A stretch of 64,000 bases of DNA from a bacterium (GCA_021800275.1 JAJYZB010000004.1:147634-211633); one strand, 5' to 3'. Positions 45,105 to 54,993 are shown, numbered from the stretch's first letter. Translations and numbers: made by a program. Notes: generated by a model not told the origin, from the sequence alone.

Positions 45105-45932
45105 TTATCTCGTCAAACCCAATGCCAGAAAACTGGCTGCAGTCAAAAGAATCGCTGCCCACCCTAGAAATTCATAGAATCTTTTTTGAAACAGAGTTTT
45201 AGCAGGTTGAGCAGAGAAAGGAAGAGCCATCAGAAATCCGCTTGTCAATCCCCCTAAATGAGCGGCATTGTCGATCAAATTAGCCAGATTAAATCCAATG
45301 ATGAGATTGATGACAGTCCAAAAAATTAAAATTTTCGCCAATCTGCCTGTCCAAGCGTTTCTGTTTCTTAAACAATAGGCAAGGAGAACCCCAATCAGCC
45401 CCATAATAGCTCCTGAAGCTCCAATACTGATGGCATGAGGGTAAAAGACCACGCTAGCAATATACCCGAAGATTCCTGAAAAAATATAAAAAAACAGATA
45501 TCTTTCCCATCCATAATAAATTTCCACCAGAAGCCCTAATTGGACAAAAGCAAACATGTTGAAAAAAATATGAATCAGGTTAGCATGGAGGAAAATAGCG
45601 GTTACCAATCTCCAGATTTGTCCTTTTAAAATCAGGGGGGTATTTTTATCTCCAAATTCATTCAGGACTTTGATGCTGATCCCCATCAAGGCTTCACTTT
45701 TTCCCGATGCAGTGGTTATAACCCAGGTGACTAAATAAATCATGACAGTTATCAGAAAAAGAATGATAGTGGCTTTCCCGTGCTGAAGCAGCATGGATTT
45801 GTATCCGGGTTTCCGCTGCGTCATCATTTGAAGTTCTAACACTGGAGTCCCACACACAAAACAAGCTTTGTCTTCGGGGCTGACAAGAGCCCCGCAGCCT
45901 CTGCAGATTTTAGTTCGCGTTTGAGTTGGCAT
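45105..45932 (-). CDS. Rhomboid-family intramembrane serine protease with N-terminal zinc ribbon
   Basis: A 275-residue protein. The N-terminus has a rubredoxin-like zinc ribbon with C10, C13, C24 and C27 (CRGCGALVSPEDKACFVCG), then about 20 residues before the first transmembrane helix. The rhomboid core has Asn125 in HIFFNMFAF, the nucleophile Ser173 in SIGASGAIMG, and His225 in AAHLGGLTSG, forming the expected catalytic dyad in the membrane. It cleaves transmembrane segments of substrate proteins; target unknown. It lies just upstream of murJ (3 bases), so it heads the minus-strand operon. The divergent dehydrogenase starts 79 bases away. Confidence 0.9.
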   Translation of the reverse strand: MPTQTRTKICRGCGALVSPEDKACFVCGTPVLELQMMTQRKPGYKSMLLQHGKATIILFLITVMIYLVTWVITTASGKSEALMGISIKVLNEFGDKNTPLILKGQIWRLVTAIFLHANLIHIFFNMFAFVQLGLLVEIYYGWERYLFFYIFSGIFGYIASVVFYPHAISIGASGAIMGLIGVLLAYCLRNRNAWTGRLAKILIFWTVINLIIGFNLANLIDNAAHLGGLTSGFLMALPFSAQPAKTLFQKRFYEFLGWAAILLTAASFLALGLTR

Positions 45933-46011
45933 TCACTTCTCTTTTACTGGATCTTTTCCTGATCATCAGAGGGATTACCTTTAAGCTGGCGAACCATAAA
46001 AAATTGTACTT

Positions 46012-47121
46012 ATGCACCGAATTGCAGTCATTCCCGGAGATGGAATAGGTCCTGAGGTCATTGAACAAGGAATTCGAGTTCTGACTCGAATTTCCCAAAA
46101 ACTCGGCATCTCCATAGAGTTTACTTCCTTTCCATGGGGTGCTGACTATTATTTCAAAACAGGAGAAGTCCTCCCGCCTGATGGATTAAAACAAATCTCA
46201 CAATATGATGCTGTGTATGTCGGCGCTGTTGGAGATCCCCGCGCTCCAAGAGGACTTTTGGAAAGAGCGATTATTGGGGGACTGCGCTGGGATATGGACC
46301 TCTACGTCAATTTAAGACCCATGAAACTGTACAATGAACAGTACTGCCCCTTAAAAAAAATTGTTCCATCCGACCTGGACATTTTAGTCGTGCGAGAAAA
46401 CACAGAAGATTTATACACTGGCCCATCAGGTTTCATTAAAAAAAATACAGATGATGAAGTAGGATTTGGAACTGCCTTTTATACTAAAAAAGGGGTCGAA
46501 AGAGTGATTCGATATGCCTATGATCAAGCTCGAAAAAGAAAAAAGAAAAAATTAACTCTCTGCGATAAAGCCAATGCTGTCCAGGCACAGGAAATTTGGA
46601 GAAGAGTTTTCTCCCTTGTCGGACAAGACTATCCTGATGTGGAGCAGGAAACGATTTATGTGGATGCCTGTGCTATGGCTTTAGTCAGGAAGCCGCAGCA
46701 GTTTGATGTTATTGTTACCACGAATCTATTTGGAGATATTTTAACAGATTTAGGCGCGGAATTGTGTGGAGGGGTTGGACTAGCTCCTTCAGGCAATATT
46801 CATCCTGGGCGCTTTGGTTTTTTTGAGCCTATCCATGGTTCGGCTCCAAAGTATGCGGGAAAAAAGAAAGCGAATCCTCTGGGCGCTATTTTAGCAGGAG
46901 GAATGATGCTTGAATATTTAGGAGCAGATGCTGGTCCGGCATCAAGCCCGCAGGGAGAAACGAAAAAAGGGGGACTGGCTATTGAATCAGCAGTAGCAAA
47001 GCTCTTGCGAACAGGAACTCTAAAAACCCTTGGAACGGAATCAGAACTCTCAACAGACCAGATTGGAGATTTAGTCTTAGAACAAATCGAAAGTTATGAT
47101 TCACCTATTCAGTCATTCTGA
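46012..47121 (+). CDS. Isopropylmalate/isocitrate dehydrogenase-family decarboxylating dehydrogenase
   Basis: A 369-residue member of the isopropylmalate/isocitrate/tartrate dehydrogenase family. Features are AVIPGDGIGPEVI, a central NLRPMKLY stretch (substrate-binding Arg), VVRENTEDLYTG, the catalytic Lys in LTLCDKANAV and the metal aspartates in NLFGDILTDLGA. The residues before NLRP (GLRWDMDLYV) differ from classical LeuB loops, so LeuB, isocitrate, homoisocitrate or tartrate dehydrogenase activity cannot be separated here. No leuC/leuD is adjacent. Cofactor specificity is also undetermined. Confidence 0.85.
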   Translation: MHRIAVIPGDGIGPEVIEQGIRVLTRISQKLGISIEFTSFPWGADYYFKTGEVLPPDGLKQISQYDAVYVGAVGDPRAPRGLLERAIIGGLRWDMDLYVNLRPMKLYNEQYCPLKKIVPSDLDILVVRENTEDLYTGPSGFIKKNTDDEVGFGTAFYTKKGVERVIRYAYDQARKRKKKKLTLCDKANAVQAQEIWRRVFSLVGQDYPDVEQETIYVDACAMALVRKPQQFDVIVTTNLFGDILTDLGAELCGGVGLAPSGNIHPGRFGFFEPIHGSAPKYAGKKKANPLGAILAGGMMLEYLGADAGPASSPQGETKKGGLAIESAVAKLLRTGTLKTLGTESELSTDQIGDLVLEQIESYDSPIQSF

Positions 47122-47174
47122 GCTAAAGAAACATTCTGATTAAGAAGGAGTTTATCCCCAGGACAAGAAAACAA

Positions 47175-47199
47175 CCTGGAAATTTAAATTTCATCCAGG
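47175..47199. repeat. Inverted repeat upstream of shc
   Basis: CCTGG A AATTTAAATTTC ATCCAGG, 5-base arms with a central AAATTTAAATTT palindrome, between the dehydrogenase gene and shc. It could be an operator or leader hairpin for the hopanoid genes; only symmetry supports this. Confidence 0.35.
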
Positions 47200-47237
47200 T
47201 GGTGAGGAAAACAAAAGTCAAGAAAGGTAGGTGAAAA

Positions 47238-49286
47238 ATGGCGGTCCCTAGTTATATCCTTGATAGGGAGCCCTTTTTCAGCATCCCTGACAACAGTCGA
47301 GAAACTCTATCAGCTAAAGTGCAAGACGCTTCGGAGCGAGCACAAAAGTGGCTGTTAGAGCAGCAGACAAGTGAAGGGTACTGGGCGGGCGAACTAGAAG
47401 GGGATACCATTTTAGAGTCAGAGTACATTCTTCTATTAACCTTTTTAGGGTTAAAGAAAAATCTGAAAAAAATAAAAGCATTAGCACGGTATATCTTGCA
47501 AAAACAAGAGGAGCACGGCGGATGGAGCATTTATCCTGGAGGACCTCCAGAATTGTCTTCATCCATAAAAGCTTATTTTGCTTTAAAACTTGCAGGCTAC
47601 GATCCCTCAAAGCCATTTATGTTAAAGGCTAAAAGGCTGATTCGCTCTTTGGGAGGAGTAGATAAAGCCAACAGTTTTACCAAAATCTATCTGGCTGTTT
47701 TAGGAGAATATTCCTGGGAAAAGTGCCCTGCAATTCCTCCTGAAATTATCCTTTTCCCAAAATGGGCATACTATAATATTTACGCCATGTCAGCCTGGTC
47801 TCGAACCATTGTCGTGCCTTTAAGCATTATCTGGGCGCAAAAACCTGTTATTAAGACACCTGTTCACATCCGAGAACTGTTCGTTGAGCAGCAGGACATT
47901 CAAGACAGTCATAAAAAAGAGGAGAAAACCCCATTTTTTTCTTGGAGAAATTTTTTCTTTACAGTGGATCGAATCCTGAAATGGGGGGAGAAATATCACC
48001 TATCCCCCTTTCGAAAAAATGCTTTGAAAAAAGCAGAAGAGTGGATTGTGGATCACTTCAGAAAAAGTGATGGACTGGGAGCTATTTTCCCTCCAATGGT
48101 CAATGCCATCATGGCTCTGAAACTTTTAGGTTATTCTGAATCACATCCCGCCTTTAAAGAAGCGATGAAGCAGTTAGAAAACTTGGAAATTTTAGAAAAC
48201 GGTGTTTTGAGAATGCAGCCCTGCCTTTCACCTGTTTGGGACACTGCTCTGGCCGCAACAGCTCTTCATGAAAGTGGAATTTTATCCGATCATCCTGCTT
48301 TGACGAGAGGAGGATACTGGCTCCTATCAAAAGAGATTACCGAAGAAGGGGATTGGAAGATCACCCATTCTGAACTTCCAGTAGGCGGATGGGCATTTGA
48401 ATTCAATAATGAATTTTATCCTGACGTGGATGATACCTCCATGGTGTTGATCAGCCTTTCACGTATCAACCTTCCTGAAAAGAAAGGCGCTGTTTCCAGG
48501 GGGCTGAAATGGATTCTAGGGATGCAGTGCAAAGATGGAGGATGGGCGGCTTTCGATCGAGACAACAATCATGAAATTCTAACCCATGTTCCTTTCGCTG
48601 ATCACAATGCCATGCTGGATCCAAGTTGCCCTGATATTACCGGAAGAACACTTGAAGCTCTTGCGTCTTATCGCTACACAACTACTTCACCCTGTATAAA
48701 AAGAGCTATTCAATACTTAAAACAGTCTCAAGAACCTCAAGGCTGCTGGTACGGCAGATGGGGGGTCAATTATATATATGGAACATGGCAGGTTTTAAAA
48801 GGACTTTCCTGCATTGGAGAAGACATGCAGGCTCCTTATGTCAAGAAAGCTGCCAACTGGATTCATTCAGTCCAAAACACTGATGGAGGATGGGGGGAAT
48901 CTTGTCAAACTTATGAAGACAATCATTTCCATGCTCCTGACCTTACTCAGAGCACACCATCTCAAACAGCCTGGGCATTGATGGCTTTGATGGCTGCTGG
49001 GGACTATGAAAGCCCCTCCTTTATAAAAGGGTTGCAGTGGCTTATCTCAACCCAAAATAGAGAAGGAACATGGGAAGAGAATATTTTCACTGGAACTGGC
49101 TTCCCCAAGGTTTTTTACTTAAAATATCATTTGTATCGTCATTATTTTCCTTTATTCGCCCTTGGGATGTATCTGCAAAAAATGGCATCACGAAAAGAAG
49201 AAAACAAAATTGAGGACTTGGACTTATATACTCCTGTTTTCAATAATTTATCGTCAAAAGTTTTAGAACTATTAAAGGAGGCTTAA
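47238..49286 (+). CDS. shc: Squalene-hopene cyclase
   Basis: A 682-residue class II triterpene cyclase, normal length. The catalytic acid motif DVDD is at 396-399 (family DxDD), preceded by GGWAFEFNN, and several QW motifs are visible (QQTSEGYW, QCKDGGW, QEPQGCW, QNTDGGW). It folds squalene into hopene (diplopterol) in the membrane. hpnH follows with the Shine-Dalgarno overlapping the shc end, so the pair is coupled. Other hpn genes (hpnG, I, J) are not in the window. An inverted repeat (47175) lies in its leader. Confidence 0.97.
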   Translation: MAVPSYILDREPFFSIPDNSRETLSAKVQDASERAQKWLLEQQTSEGYWAGELEGDTILESEYILLLTFLGLKKNLKKIKALARYILQKQEEHGGWSIYPGGPPELSSSIKAYFALKLAGYDPSKPFMLKAKRLIRSLGGVDKANSFTKIYLAVLGEYSWEKCPAIPPEIILFPKWAYYNIYAMSAWSRTIVVPLSIIWAQKPVIKTPVHIRELFVEQQDIQDSHKKEEKTPFFSWRNFFFTVDRILKWGEKYHLSPFRKNALKKAEEWIVDHFRKSDGLGAIFPPMVNAIMALKLLGYSESHPAFKEAMKQLENLEILENGVLRMQPCLSPVWDTALAATALHESGILSDHPALTRGGYWLLSKEITEEGDWKITHSELPVGGWAFEFNNEFYPDVDDTSMVLISLSRINLPEKKGAVSRGLKWILGMQCKDGGWAAFDRDNNHEILTHVPFADHNAMLDPSCPDITGRTLEALASYRYTTTSPCIKRAIQYLKQSQEPQGCWYGRWGVNYIYGTWQVLKGLSCIGEDMQAPYVKKAANWIHSVQNTDGGWGESCQTYEDNHFHAPDLTQSTPSQTAWALMALMAAGDYESPSFIKGLQWLISTQNREGTWEENIFTGTGFPKVFYLKYHLYRHYFPLFALGMYLQKMASRKEENKIEDLDLYTPVFNNLSSKVLELLKEA

Positions 49287-49287
49287 A

Positions 49288-50439
49288 ATGCGTTTCCCGC
49301 TTGTTGTCAACACATCTCTTTCATGGTACCTCATGAAAAGGGCTCTAAAAGGAGACAAATATTTCCCAATGGTTATGATGCTTGAACCTCTCCATGCTTG
49401 TAATTTGACCTGCACAGGGTGTGGGCGAATTAGGGAATATAAAGATACAATCAATCAATATGTGTCTGTTGAAGATTGCCTAAAAGCTGTAGATACATCA
49501 GGCACTCCAATCGTCTCCATCTGTGGAGGAGAACCTCTCATCTATCCCCATATTGCGGAACTAGTTGACGAACTCCTCAAGAGGAAAAAGATTGTTTATG
49601 TCGCAACCAATGCGATGTTCCTGGAAAAGAAACTGAAAGAATTTAAACCATCCAGTCGTTTTTTCTTTGCGGTTCACCTGGATGGACTTGAAGAAACCCA
49701 TGACATGTTAGTGGAAAGGAAAGGGGTCTTCAAATCCGCTGTTCAGGGCATCAAAGCGGCTAAAAAAGCAGGATTCCAGGTGACCATTAATACCACCATT
49801 TTCAAAGAAACAGACATGGATGAAATCGAACTTTTAATGAATTATCTGGATACCCTTGGGATAGATGGATATATGATCACTCCAGCAGGGGCTTATCCAT
49901 CTGTTTCTAACCAGGAAATCTTTCTGATTACAAAAGATGAAATCCGCGAAAAGTTCAAAAATGTGGAAAAACTTATGAAAAAACACAGACTGCACAACAC
50001 CCCAATTTTTCTGGATTTTCTACAAGGAAAACGGGAATTGTCCTGTGCTGCCTGGGGAGTTCCAACCTATAATCCGAAAGGATGGAAAGGACCCTGCTAT
50101 TTAATGACAGATGGTCATTACAATTCTTATCAGGATCTAATTGCTAAAACTGATTGGAACAAATATGGTCCAGGAAAAGATCCCAGATGTGAAAACTGCA
50201 TGGTCCATGTTGGATATGATCCAGTCGCTTTTTTGGCATTAAAAGGGAATTTTTTAACCCGAATTTTGGATGGTTTTAAAATGTTCATCTGGCAAGTTTT
50301 TGCTCCGAATAGAGAAAGCAAAATTAAAGAAAATGCTCCTGTTCCTGTTCCTCCCAGGCCAACTGCGCAGCCTCATCCATCAGGACCGGTTGTTCAGTTG
50401 GAAAACTTCTTTGTCATGGCAGGCACCCATAAGAACTGA
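49288..50439 (+). CDS. hpnH: Hopanoid biosynthesis radical SAM protein (adenosyl hopane synthase)
   Basis: A 383-residue radical SAM enzyme. It has a canonical CxxxCxxC cluster in HACNLTCTGCGRI, GEPL (SICGGEPLI) and the HpnH-type C-terminal cysteine area (DPRCENCMVHVGYDP). HpnH joins 5'-deoxyadenosyl to diploptene to make adenosyl hopane, the first step of extended hopanoids. The C-terminal ~40 residues are Pro-rich and probably variable. An AAAGGAGG Shine-Dalgarno (49274-49281) lies at the shc end. The HEAT-repeat gene overlaps its 3' end. Confidence 0.96.
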   Translation: MRFPLVVNTSLSWYLMKRALKGDKYFPMVMMLEPLHACNLTCTGCGRIREYKDTINQYVSVEDCLKAVDTSGTPIVSICGGEPLIYPHIAELVDELLKRKKIVYVATNAMFLEKKLKEFKPSSRFFFAVHLDGLEETHDMLVERKGVFKSAVQGIKAAKKAGFQVTINTTIFKETDMDEIELLMNYLDTLGIDGYMITPAGAYPSVSNQEIFLITKDEIREKFKNVEKLMKKHRLHNTPIFLDFLQGKRELSCAAWGVPTYNPKGWKGPCYLMTDGHYNSYQDLIAKTDWNKYGPGKDPRCENCMVHVGYDPVAFLALKGNFLTRILDGFKMFIWQVFAPNRESKIKENAPVPVPPRPTAQPHPSGPVVQLENFFVMAGTHKN

Positions 50440-50959
50440 GGAAAATTTAATTCCTGAGAAAGAGCCCCAAAAACTAACCGAAGACCTGATTCAGGCGATT
50501 CACTCATCCTCTAAAGCGAAGAGGTTAGAGGCAATACAGCTTGTTAGGAAAGGGAAAATAAAAGAATTGCTTCCCGAACTTCGAATAACCTATGAAAAAG
50601 AAAGGCATGTGGAGGTTAAACGGGAGTTCTTAAAAGCTTTCGCGGATCTGGGAGGGGAATCGGCTGTTGAATGCTTGAGAGATGCCCTTCTAAGCACAGA
50701 GCCAGAATTAAGACTTGAAGCCGCAAGAAGATTAGCTCGAATCAAGCCATTAGCCGCAAAACCTGATCTGATACGTATTTTAGAAGGAGATGACTGGGAT
50801 TTAATACGACTGGTTGTTCCTGCCTGTGAGCCGCCTTATGGAACAAAAGACGATATTCCACTTTTGCTCACTGTTGTTCAAAAAGCAGCAAATCCTACGA
50901 TTCGATATCTTGCTCTACATGCCATGAATAGTATTCAGCAGGGAGAATGGCATTTATAA
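50411..50959 (+). CDS. HEAT-repeat protein, start unclear, overlapping hpnH
   Basis: A frame open from 50270 to 50959 encodes HEAT-type helices only after about residue 65, e.g. KKRLEAIQLVRKGKIKELL-like repeats (here AKRLEAIQLVRKGKIKELL) and TEPELRLEAARRLARIKPLA. No ATG occurs near the repeats; TTG 50411 inside the hpnH 3' end is the last plausible start, giving 182 residues, though an earlier start in hpnH is possible. HEAT proteins are scaffolds. Position after shc-hpnH suggests a link with hopanoid synthesis or transport, but nothing in the sequence says so. Start and even separate expression are uncertain. Confidence 0.6.
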   Translation: MSWQAPIRTEENLIPEKEPQKLTEDLIQAIHSSSKAKRLEAIQLVRKGKIKELLPELRITYEKERHVEVKREFLKAFADLGGESAVECLRDALLSTEPELRLEAARRLARIKPLAAKPDLIRILEGDDWDLIRLVVPACEPPYGTKDDIPLLLTVVQKAANPTIRYLALHAMNSIQQGEWHL

Positions 50960-51001
50960 AACGAACCGAGATGCTTGACGCTAGCAGTCAATTGCCCAGC
51001 A

Positions 51002-52036
51002 TCAGGCGAATAACACCACTTTCCCGCATTTACGATCTTTAGCCGTCATAGCGCTCATTCCTTTTTCAAATTCCGATAAAGAGAATTGATGGGTAATCAC
51101 AGGTTTTGGATTCAATTTCCCTGACTGAAGCAGACTTCTCATTTTGTGCCAAGTCTGGTACATGATTCTTCCATTAATTCCATAAACCCTAATCCCTTTA
51201 AAAATAATCTGATTCGCTATGTCCAAACTAACAGGATCGCTTGAAATGCCAAACAAAGTAACCCTTCCCCCTTTTTTTACAACCCGAAAAGCCTGTTGTA
51301 TGGCATCGGGATTCCCTGTCATTTCCAAAACAACATCTGCACCTTCGTGGTTTGTCACGTTTAAAATCTCATCAACCACCTGGTCTTCCCCTGTTTTTAA
51401 AATTTTATCAGCTCCCATTTTTTCAGCGATCTTCCTGCGAAACTCATGCTTTATCACAGAAATCACTGGATAAGCGCCAGAGGATGCGGCAACACCCGTA
51501 GAAAACAATCCGCTGGGTCCACATCCAAAAACAACCACTGATTTACCGGTAACTTCTTCTGCAAGCACAGCATATACCGCATTTCCTAAAGGTTCCTGAA
51601 TGCTGGCAATTTCAACAGGCATATCAGCAAGGTTTTTCCAAACGCAGATTTCAGGGACAAGAACATACTCGGCAAAACATCCATTAACGTCAATCCCGAG
51701 GATTTTCAAATTCTGACAAATGTGCATTTGATTGTTTTGACATTGATAACAGTATCCACAGGGAATATGGCTTTCTGCAGAAATATAATCCCCTTTTTTG
51801 ACCCCTTTTACCATATTTCCAGTTTCTATGACTTCTCCGCAAAATTCATGTCCAAAAATCATCGGAGGTTTAATTCGATTTGAAGACCACCCGTCCCAAT
51901 TATAAATATGAACATCAGTTCCGCAAATTGAGGCTGCTTTAACTTTAACTAGAAGATCGGTGGCCCCAATGGAAGGAATTGGAGCGTCACTTACCACTGC
52001 GCCCTTTGCTTTTTCTTTTTTCATGACTGCTAACAT
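51002..52036 (-). CDS. tdh: L-threonine 3-dehydrogenase
   Basis: A 344-residue medium-chain zinc alcohol dehydrogenase. Catalytic zinc ligands are Cys38 (SICGTDVH), His63 and Glu64 (FGHEFCGE); the structural zinc lobe is CGYCYQCQNNQMHIC. The NAD fold has VVFGCGPSGLFS. Tdh oxidises threonine to 2-amino-3-oxobutyrate, next cleaved by Kbl, not seen here. The T40/H43 pattern after Cys38 fits Tdh better than sorbitol dehydrogenase, though sorbitol-type enzymes cannot be fully excluded. Monocistronic; between the HEAT gene and a divergent glycosyltransferase. Confidence 0.92.
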   Translation of the reverse strand: MLAVMKKEKAKGAVVSDAPIPSIGATDLLVKVKAASICGTDVHIYNWDGWSSNRIKPPMIFGHEFCGEVIETGNMVKGVKKGDYISAESHIPCGYCYQCQNNQMHICQNLKILGIDVNGCFAEYVLVPEICVWKNLADMPVEIASIQEPLGNAVYAVLAEEVTGKSVVVFGCGPSGLFSTGVAASSGAYPVISVIKHEFRRKIAEKMGADKILKTGEDQVVDEILNVTNHEGADVVLEMTGNPDAIQQAFRVVKKGGRVTLFGISSDPVSLDIANQIIFKGIRVYGINGRIMYQTWHKMRSLLQSGKLNPKPVITHQFSLSEFEKGMSAMTAKDRKCGKVVLFA

Positions 52037-52162
52037 ATCCGAACAGTTTCGGGTTTGCTAATTTTTCACCTCCTTGTAAAATAGATAAAAACATCTGAGT
52101 TCTCCCAGATGATTTCTCAATTTCTGAAGGGAAAATCTCTCGACTAAACAATATAAGCTAGG

Positions 52163-53512
52163 ATGTCGAATTTCGAGATTCCCAGACGACAAAATCATAC
52201 TGCTGGAGTTTTAATTCTAGCACTTCTTATCTTTCTGTTTTTCTATTCTCTATTTCTGCAAAACCTTTTGTGGCTTCAAATACTGATGGGAATTTTCACG
52301 ATTTATGCTTGTGGGCTCCTTTTAATCCCTTTCTATGACCAAAAACAGCCTTGGGTAAAAAATAATTCCTATAAACCCTTTGTAAACATTTTTATTCCTG
52401 CCAAAAATGAAGAAGCTGTCATTGGAAACACTCTTTCTTCTTTGTCAAAGCTTTCTTATCACCAAGAGGATAAACCCAATTTTGAAATCATCGTCATTAA
52501 TGATGGTTCTACCGATCGGACAGGAGAAATAGCGCATGAATTTCAGTCTAAATTTCCTTTTATTCGCGTTCTTTCCAGACCCCAAATAGGAAAAGGAGGA
52601 AAATCGGCAGCTCTAAATTACGCGCTGAAAAATTCTCAGGGGGAAGTAACTGCGGTTTTCGATGCTGACACTCAAGTTGATTCCAACTTTCTGCAGGCAA
52701 GCGTGCCGCTTCTAGCAGGAGACCTTACTGCAGGTGTGCAGGGAAGAGTCAAGCTTTATAATCCCAACGAAAATCTGATTACTTCACTGCAGAACGATGA
52801 ATTTTTAATTTTCAATCATCTAACCCAAAAAGGAAAAGACTTAATGAATGGAGTGACTTGTTTAGGCGGAAATGGACAACTGGTTAAACGTCAAGTTCTT
52901 GAAAAAATCAATGGATGGAATGAAGAATCAGTTACAGAAGATTTTGATTTAACTTTTCGCCTGCTGTTTATGGGCTATAAAGTTCGATATGCTGAAAATG
53001 CTATTTTATGGCAGGAAGCTTGTTCAAGCTGGAGCCCCTTGATCCGCCAGAGAATTCGGTGGGGAGAAGGACTTTTGACTTCCTGCTTTGACTTTTTCAT
53101 TCCGCTGCTGCTGTCAAAAACTTCCTGGATGCAAAAAATTGACGGAATCTTAACCCTGACTAGAATTCTCCTGCCTTTTTGGGTCATCACAGGCTATGTT
53201 TGCGAATTATTTTTTCTCTTTGAAAATCAGACTCATGAATCATTTCTCACTTCTTTTCTTTTAACTGTCTTGACCCTTTTCTTTTTTATGACCATGGGAT
53301 CTGCAGTTAAACAGGAATCCCCTGATTCCTGGAAAGAAATCATAAAGAAAATCTTATTTTACTGGCTTTATACGCTGCTCTGGATTTTTGTGCTTCCATT
53401 CAGCTATGTGAATTATTTTAAACTAAATCGAAGTGTGTTCTGGGACAAAACACTTCACAAAGGCACTGCTGACAACCCTCTTGCTTATTCAACTAGCAGG
53501 ATTCGACAATAA
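52163..53512 (+). CDS. Membrane family 2 glycosyltransferase (PgaC/BcsA-like)
   Basis: A 449-residue membrane enzyme. Two N-terminal transmembrane helices are followed by a cytosolic GT2 domain with PFVNIFIPAKNEEAVIG, VINDGSTDRTGE, VFDADTQVD, TEDFDLTFRL and the QxxRW-type RQRIRWGEGL, then two or three C-terminal helices. This is the processive GT2 layout of PgaC and cellulose synthase-like enzymes, suggesting that it extrudes or assembles a polysaccharide. No partner (BcsB, PgaB) is adjacent. Its 3' end overlaps the convergent thiolase by 20 bases. Confidence 0.88.
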   Translation: MSNFEIPRRQNHTAGVLILALLIFLFFYSLFLQNLLWLQILMGIFTIYACGLLLIPFYDQKQPWVKNNSYKPFVNIFIPAKNEEAVIGNTLSSLSKLSYHQEDKPNFEIIVINDGSTDRTGEIAHEFQSKFPFIRVLSRPQIGKGGKSAALNYALKNSQGEVTAVFDADTQVDSNFLQASVPLLAGDLTAGVQGRVKLYNPNENLITSLQNDEFLIFNHLTQKGKDLMNGVTCLGGNGQLVKRQVLEKINGWNEESVTEDFDLTFRLLFMGYKVRYAENAILWQEACSSWSPLIRQRIRWGEGLLTSCFDFFIPLLLSKTSWMQKIDGILTLTRILLPFWVITGYVCELFFLFENQTHESFLTSFLLTVLTLFFFMTMGSAVKQESPDSWKEIIKKILFYWLYTLLWIFVLPFSYVNYFKLNRSVFWDKTLHKGTADNPLAYSTSRIRQ

Positions 53513-54662
53513 CCGCTATGCCTTGTCCACCTCCTATGCAGGCAGTGCCTAATCCATATTTTTTCCGCGAGCGCCGCAGCTCATAAAGCAGAGTTAAAGT
53601 TATTCTTGCGCCGCTTGCTGCTAAAGGATGACCTAAAGCAATGGCTCCCCCATTTACATTTACTTTTTCCCGCTGCAGTCCCAGCTCTTTTTCAACGGCT
53701 AAGTATTGGGGCGCAAAGGCTTCATTTACTTCAATTAAATCAAGATTTTGAATGGAAAGTCCTGCCTTTTTTAAGGCTGCTCTGGATGCTTCAACAGGCC
53801 CAATTCCCATGATCTTAGGGTCCACTCCTGAATAACCCCATCCTAAAAGTTTCCCTAAAATTGGCAAGTTTTTCTTTTTAGCTGTTTCTTCTGTTGAAAG
53901 AACAAGGGCTGCCGCCCCGTCACAAATTCCACTGGCATTCCCTGCTGTCACTGTCCCATCATTTTTGAAATACGGGGTCAGTTGTCCCAATCCCTCCAAG
54001 GTCGTATCAAATCTGGGGTGTTCATCTTGAGAAATCCATTTCTTTCCCGCCTGAACAGGAACAATTTCTTCTTTTAATTTTCCTTGTTCAATCGCAGATT
54101 TTGCTAACTGCTGACTTCTAAAAGCAAACTCATCCGCTTCTTCCCGCGTAATTTTGTTTTTTTCGGCAAGATTTTCTGCTGTAATTGCCATGGAACAACC
54201 AGCCACAGGATCATAAAGCGCATCCCAAAGCAAATCCACCAATTTTCCTTTCCCTAAAGGGATTCCCCATCTCCCTCCCCAGATAACATGAGGAGCCTGA
54301 CTCATGCTTTCTGTCCCACCTGCCAGAACAAAAAGCGCTTCTTCCATCATCAAAAGCTTTGCTGCATCCACAACAGCTTGAAATCCGGAACCACATAAAC
54401 GATTAACGGTTACCGCTGGTGTTTGAACCGAAAGACCCGACTTTAATCCAACGTGTCTCGCGAGATAAATCGCGTCAGAACTGGTTTGAAGAGCATTGCC
54501 AAAAACAACATGTCCAAACTCTCCCGAATCAACTTTCGATCGTTTTACAGCTTCTTTTGCAGCCAGAACTCCAAGATCTGTGGCGCTTAAATCCTTTAAT
54601 CCTCCTCCGAACTTCCCAAAAGGAGTTCGGGCTCCATCTAAAAATACAATTATTTTATCCAT
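53493..54662 (-). CDS. Acetyl-CoA C-acetyltransferase (thiolase)
   Basis: A 389-residue thiolase with all catalytic residues: Cys90 in [12 protein letters not shown], His345 in [12 protein letters not shown] and Cys375 in [11 protein letters not shown]. Family members condense two acetyl-CoA to acetoacetyl-CoA or cleave 3-ketoacyl-CoA. Biosynthetic and degradative types cannot be separated. It is alone, with no other fatty-acid or PHB gene nearby; an acyl-CoA mutase of isobutyryl type is elsewhere in the window (28107) and could share branched-acid catabolism. Confidence 0.95.
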   Translation of the reverse strand: MDKIIVFLDGARTPFGKFGGGLKDLSATDLGVLAAKEAVKRSKVDSGEFGHVVFGNALQTSSDAIYLARHVGLKSGLSVQTPAVTVNRLCGSGFQAVVDAAKLLMMEEALFVLAGGTESMSQAPHVIWGGRWGIPLGKGKLVDLLWDALYDPVAGCSMAITAENLAEKNKITREEADEFAFRSQQLAKSAIEQGKLKEEIVPVQAGKKWISQDEHPRFDTTLEGLGQLTPYFKNDGTVTAGNASGICDGAAALVLSTEETAKKKNLPILGKLLGWGYSGVDPKIMGIGPVEASRAALKKAGLSIQNLDLIEVNEAFAPQYLAVEKELGLQREKVNVNGGAIALGHPLAASGARITLTLLYELRRSRKKYGLGTACIGGGQGIAVIVESC

Positions 54663-54993
54663 TTACCCCTCCAAATTTAAAAAAATTGTTGGTTGAACAG
54701 TTTCCACAAATCGCTTGAAGAATCCCTTCCTAAGTTGAGCTTAAATTGAGAGGAATAACAGTTAAATTTAGAAGAAGGACGAAAAAATAAACTGTCGAAT
54801 ACACGGGAGGTAAGATTGATTTAACAAAATTTAGACTCAGATTAATAGCAGATATAAATCAACTTTAGCGGGGTAGTAGAAGGGAAGGAGTACAAAAGCT
54901 GAAGCGCGATAGTGTGCGGATTAAGTGGATGTTTCATCCAAAACCCTGCAGTAAATGGAGCGAAAAAATTGAAATTAGAAAGGATTAGTCGAA
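54663..54993. other. 331-base divergent intergenic region upstream of bamA
   Basis: This gap lies between the divergent thiolase and bamA and should hold both promoters. I see a GGGAGG followed by an ATT-initiated 17-codon frame, a purine-rich stretch (GGGAAGGAGTACAAAAG), and a perfect small hairpin TGGATG-TTT-CATCCA (54926-54940) in what would be the bamA leader. No convincing gene, riboswitch or promoter hexamers could be called. Confidence 0.4.

Noticed and set aside
54880-54982. Short basic reading frame in the bamA leader
   Set aside because: About 24-40 codons with only a GTG start and no Shine-Dalgarno at a suitable distance; composition is not persuasive.
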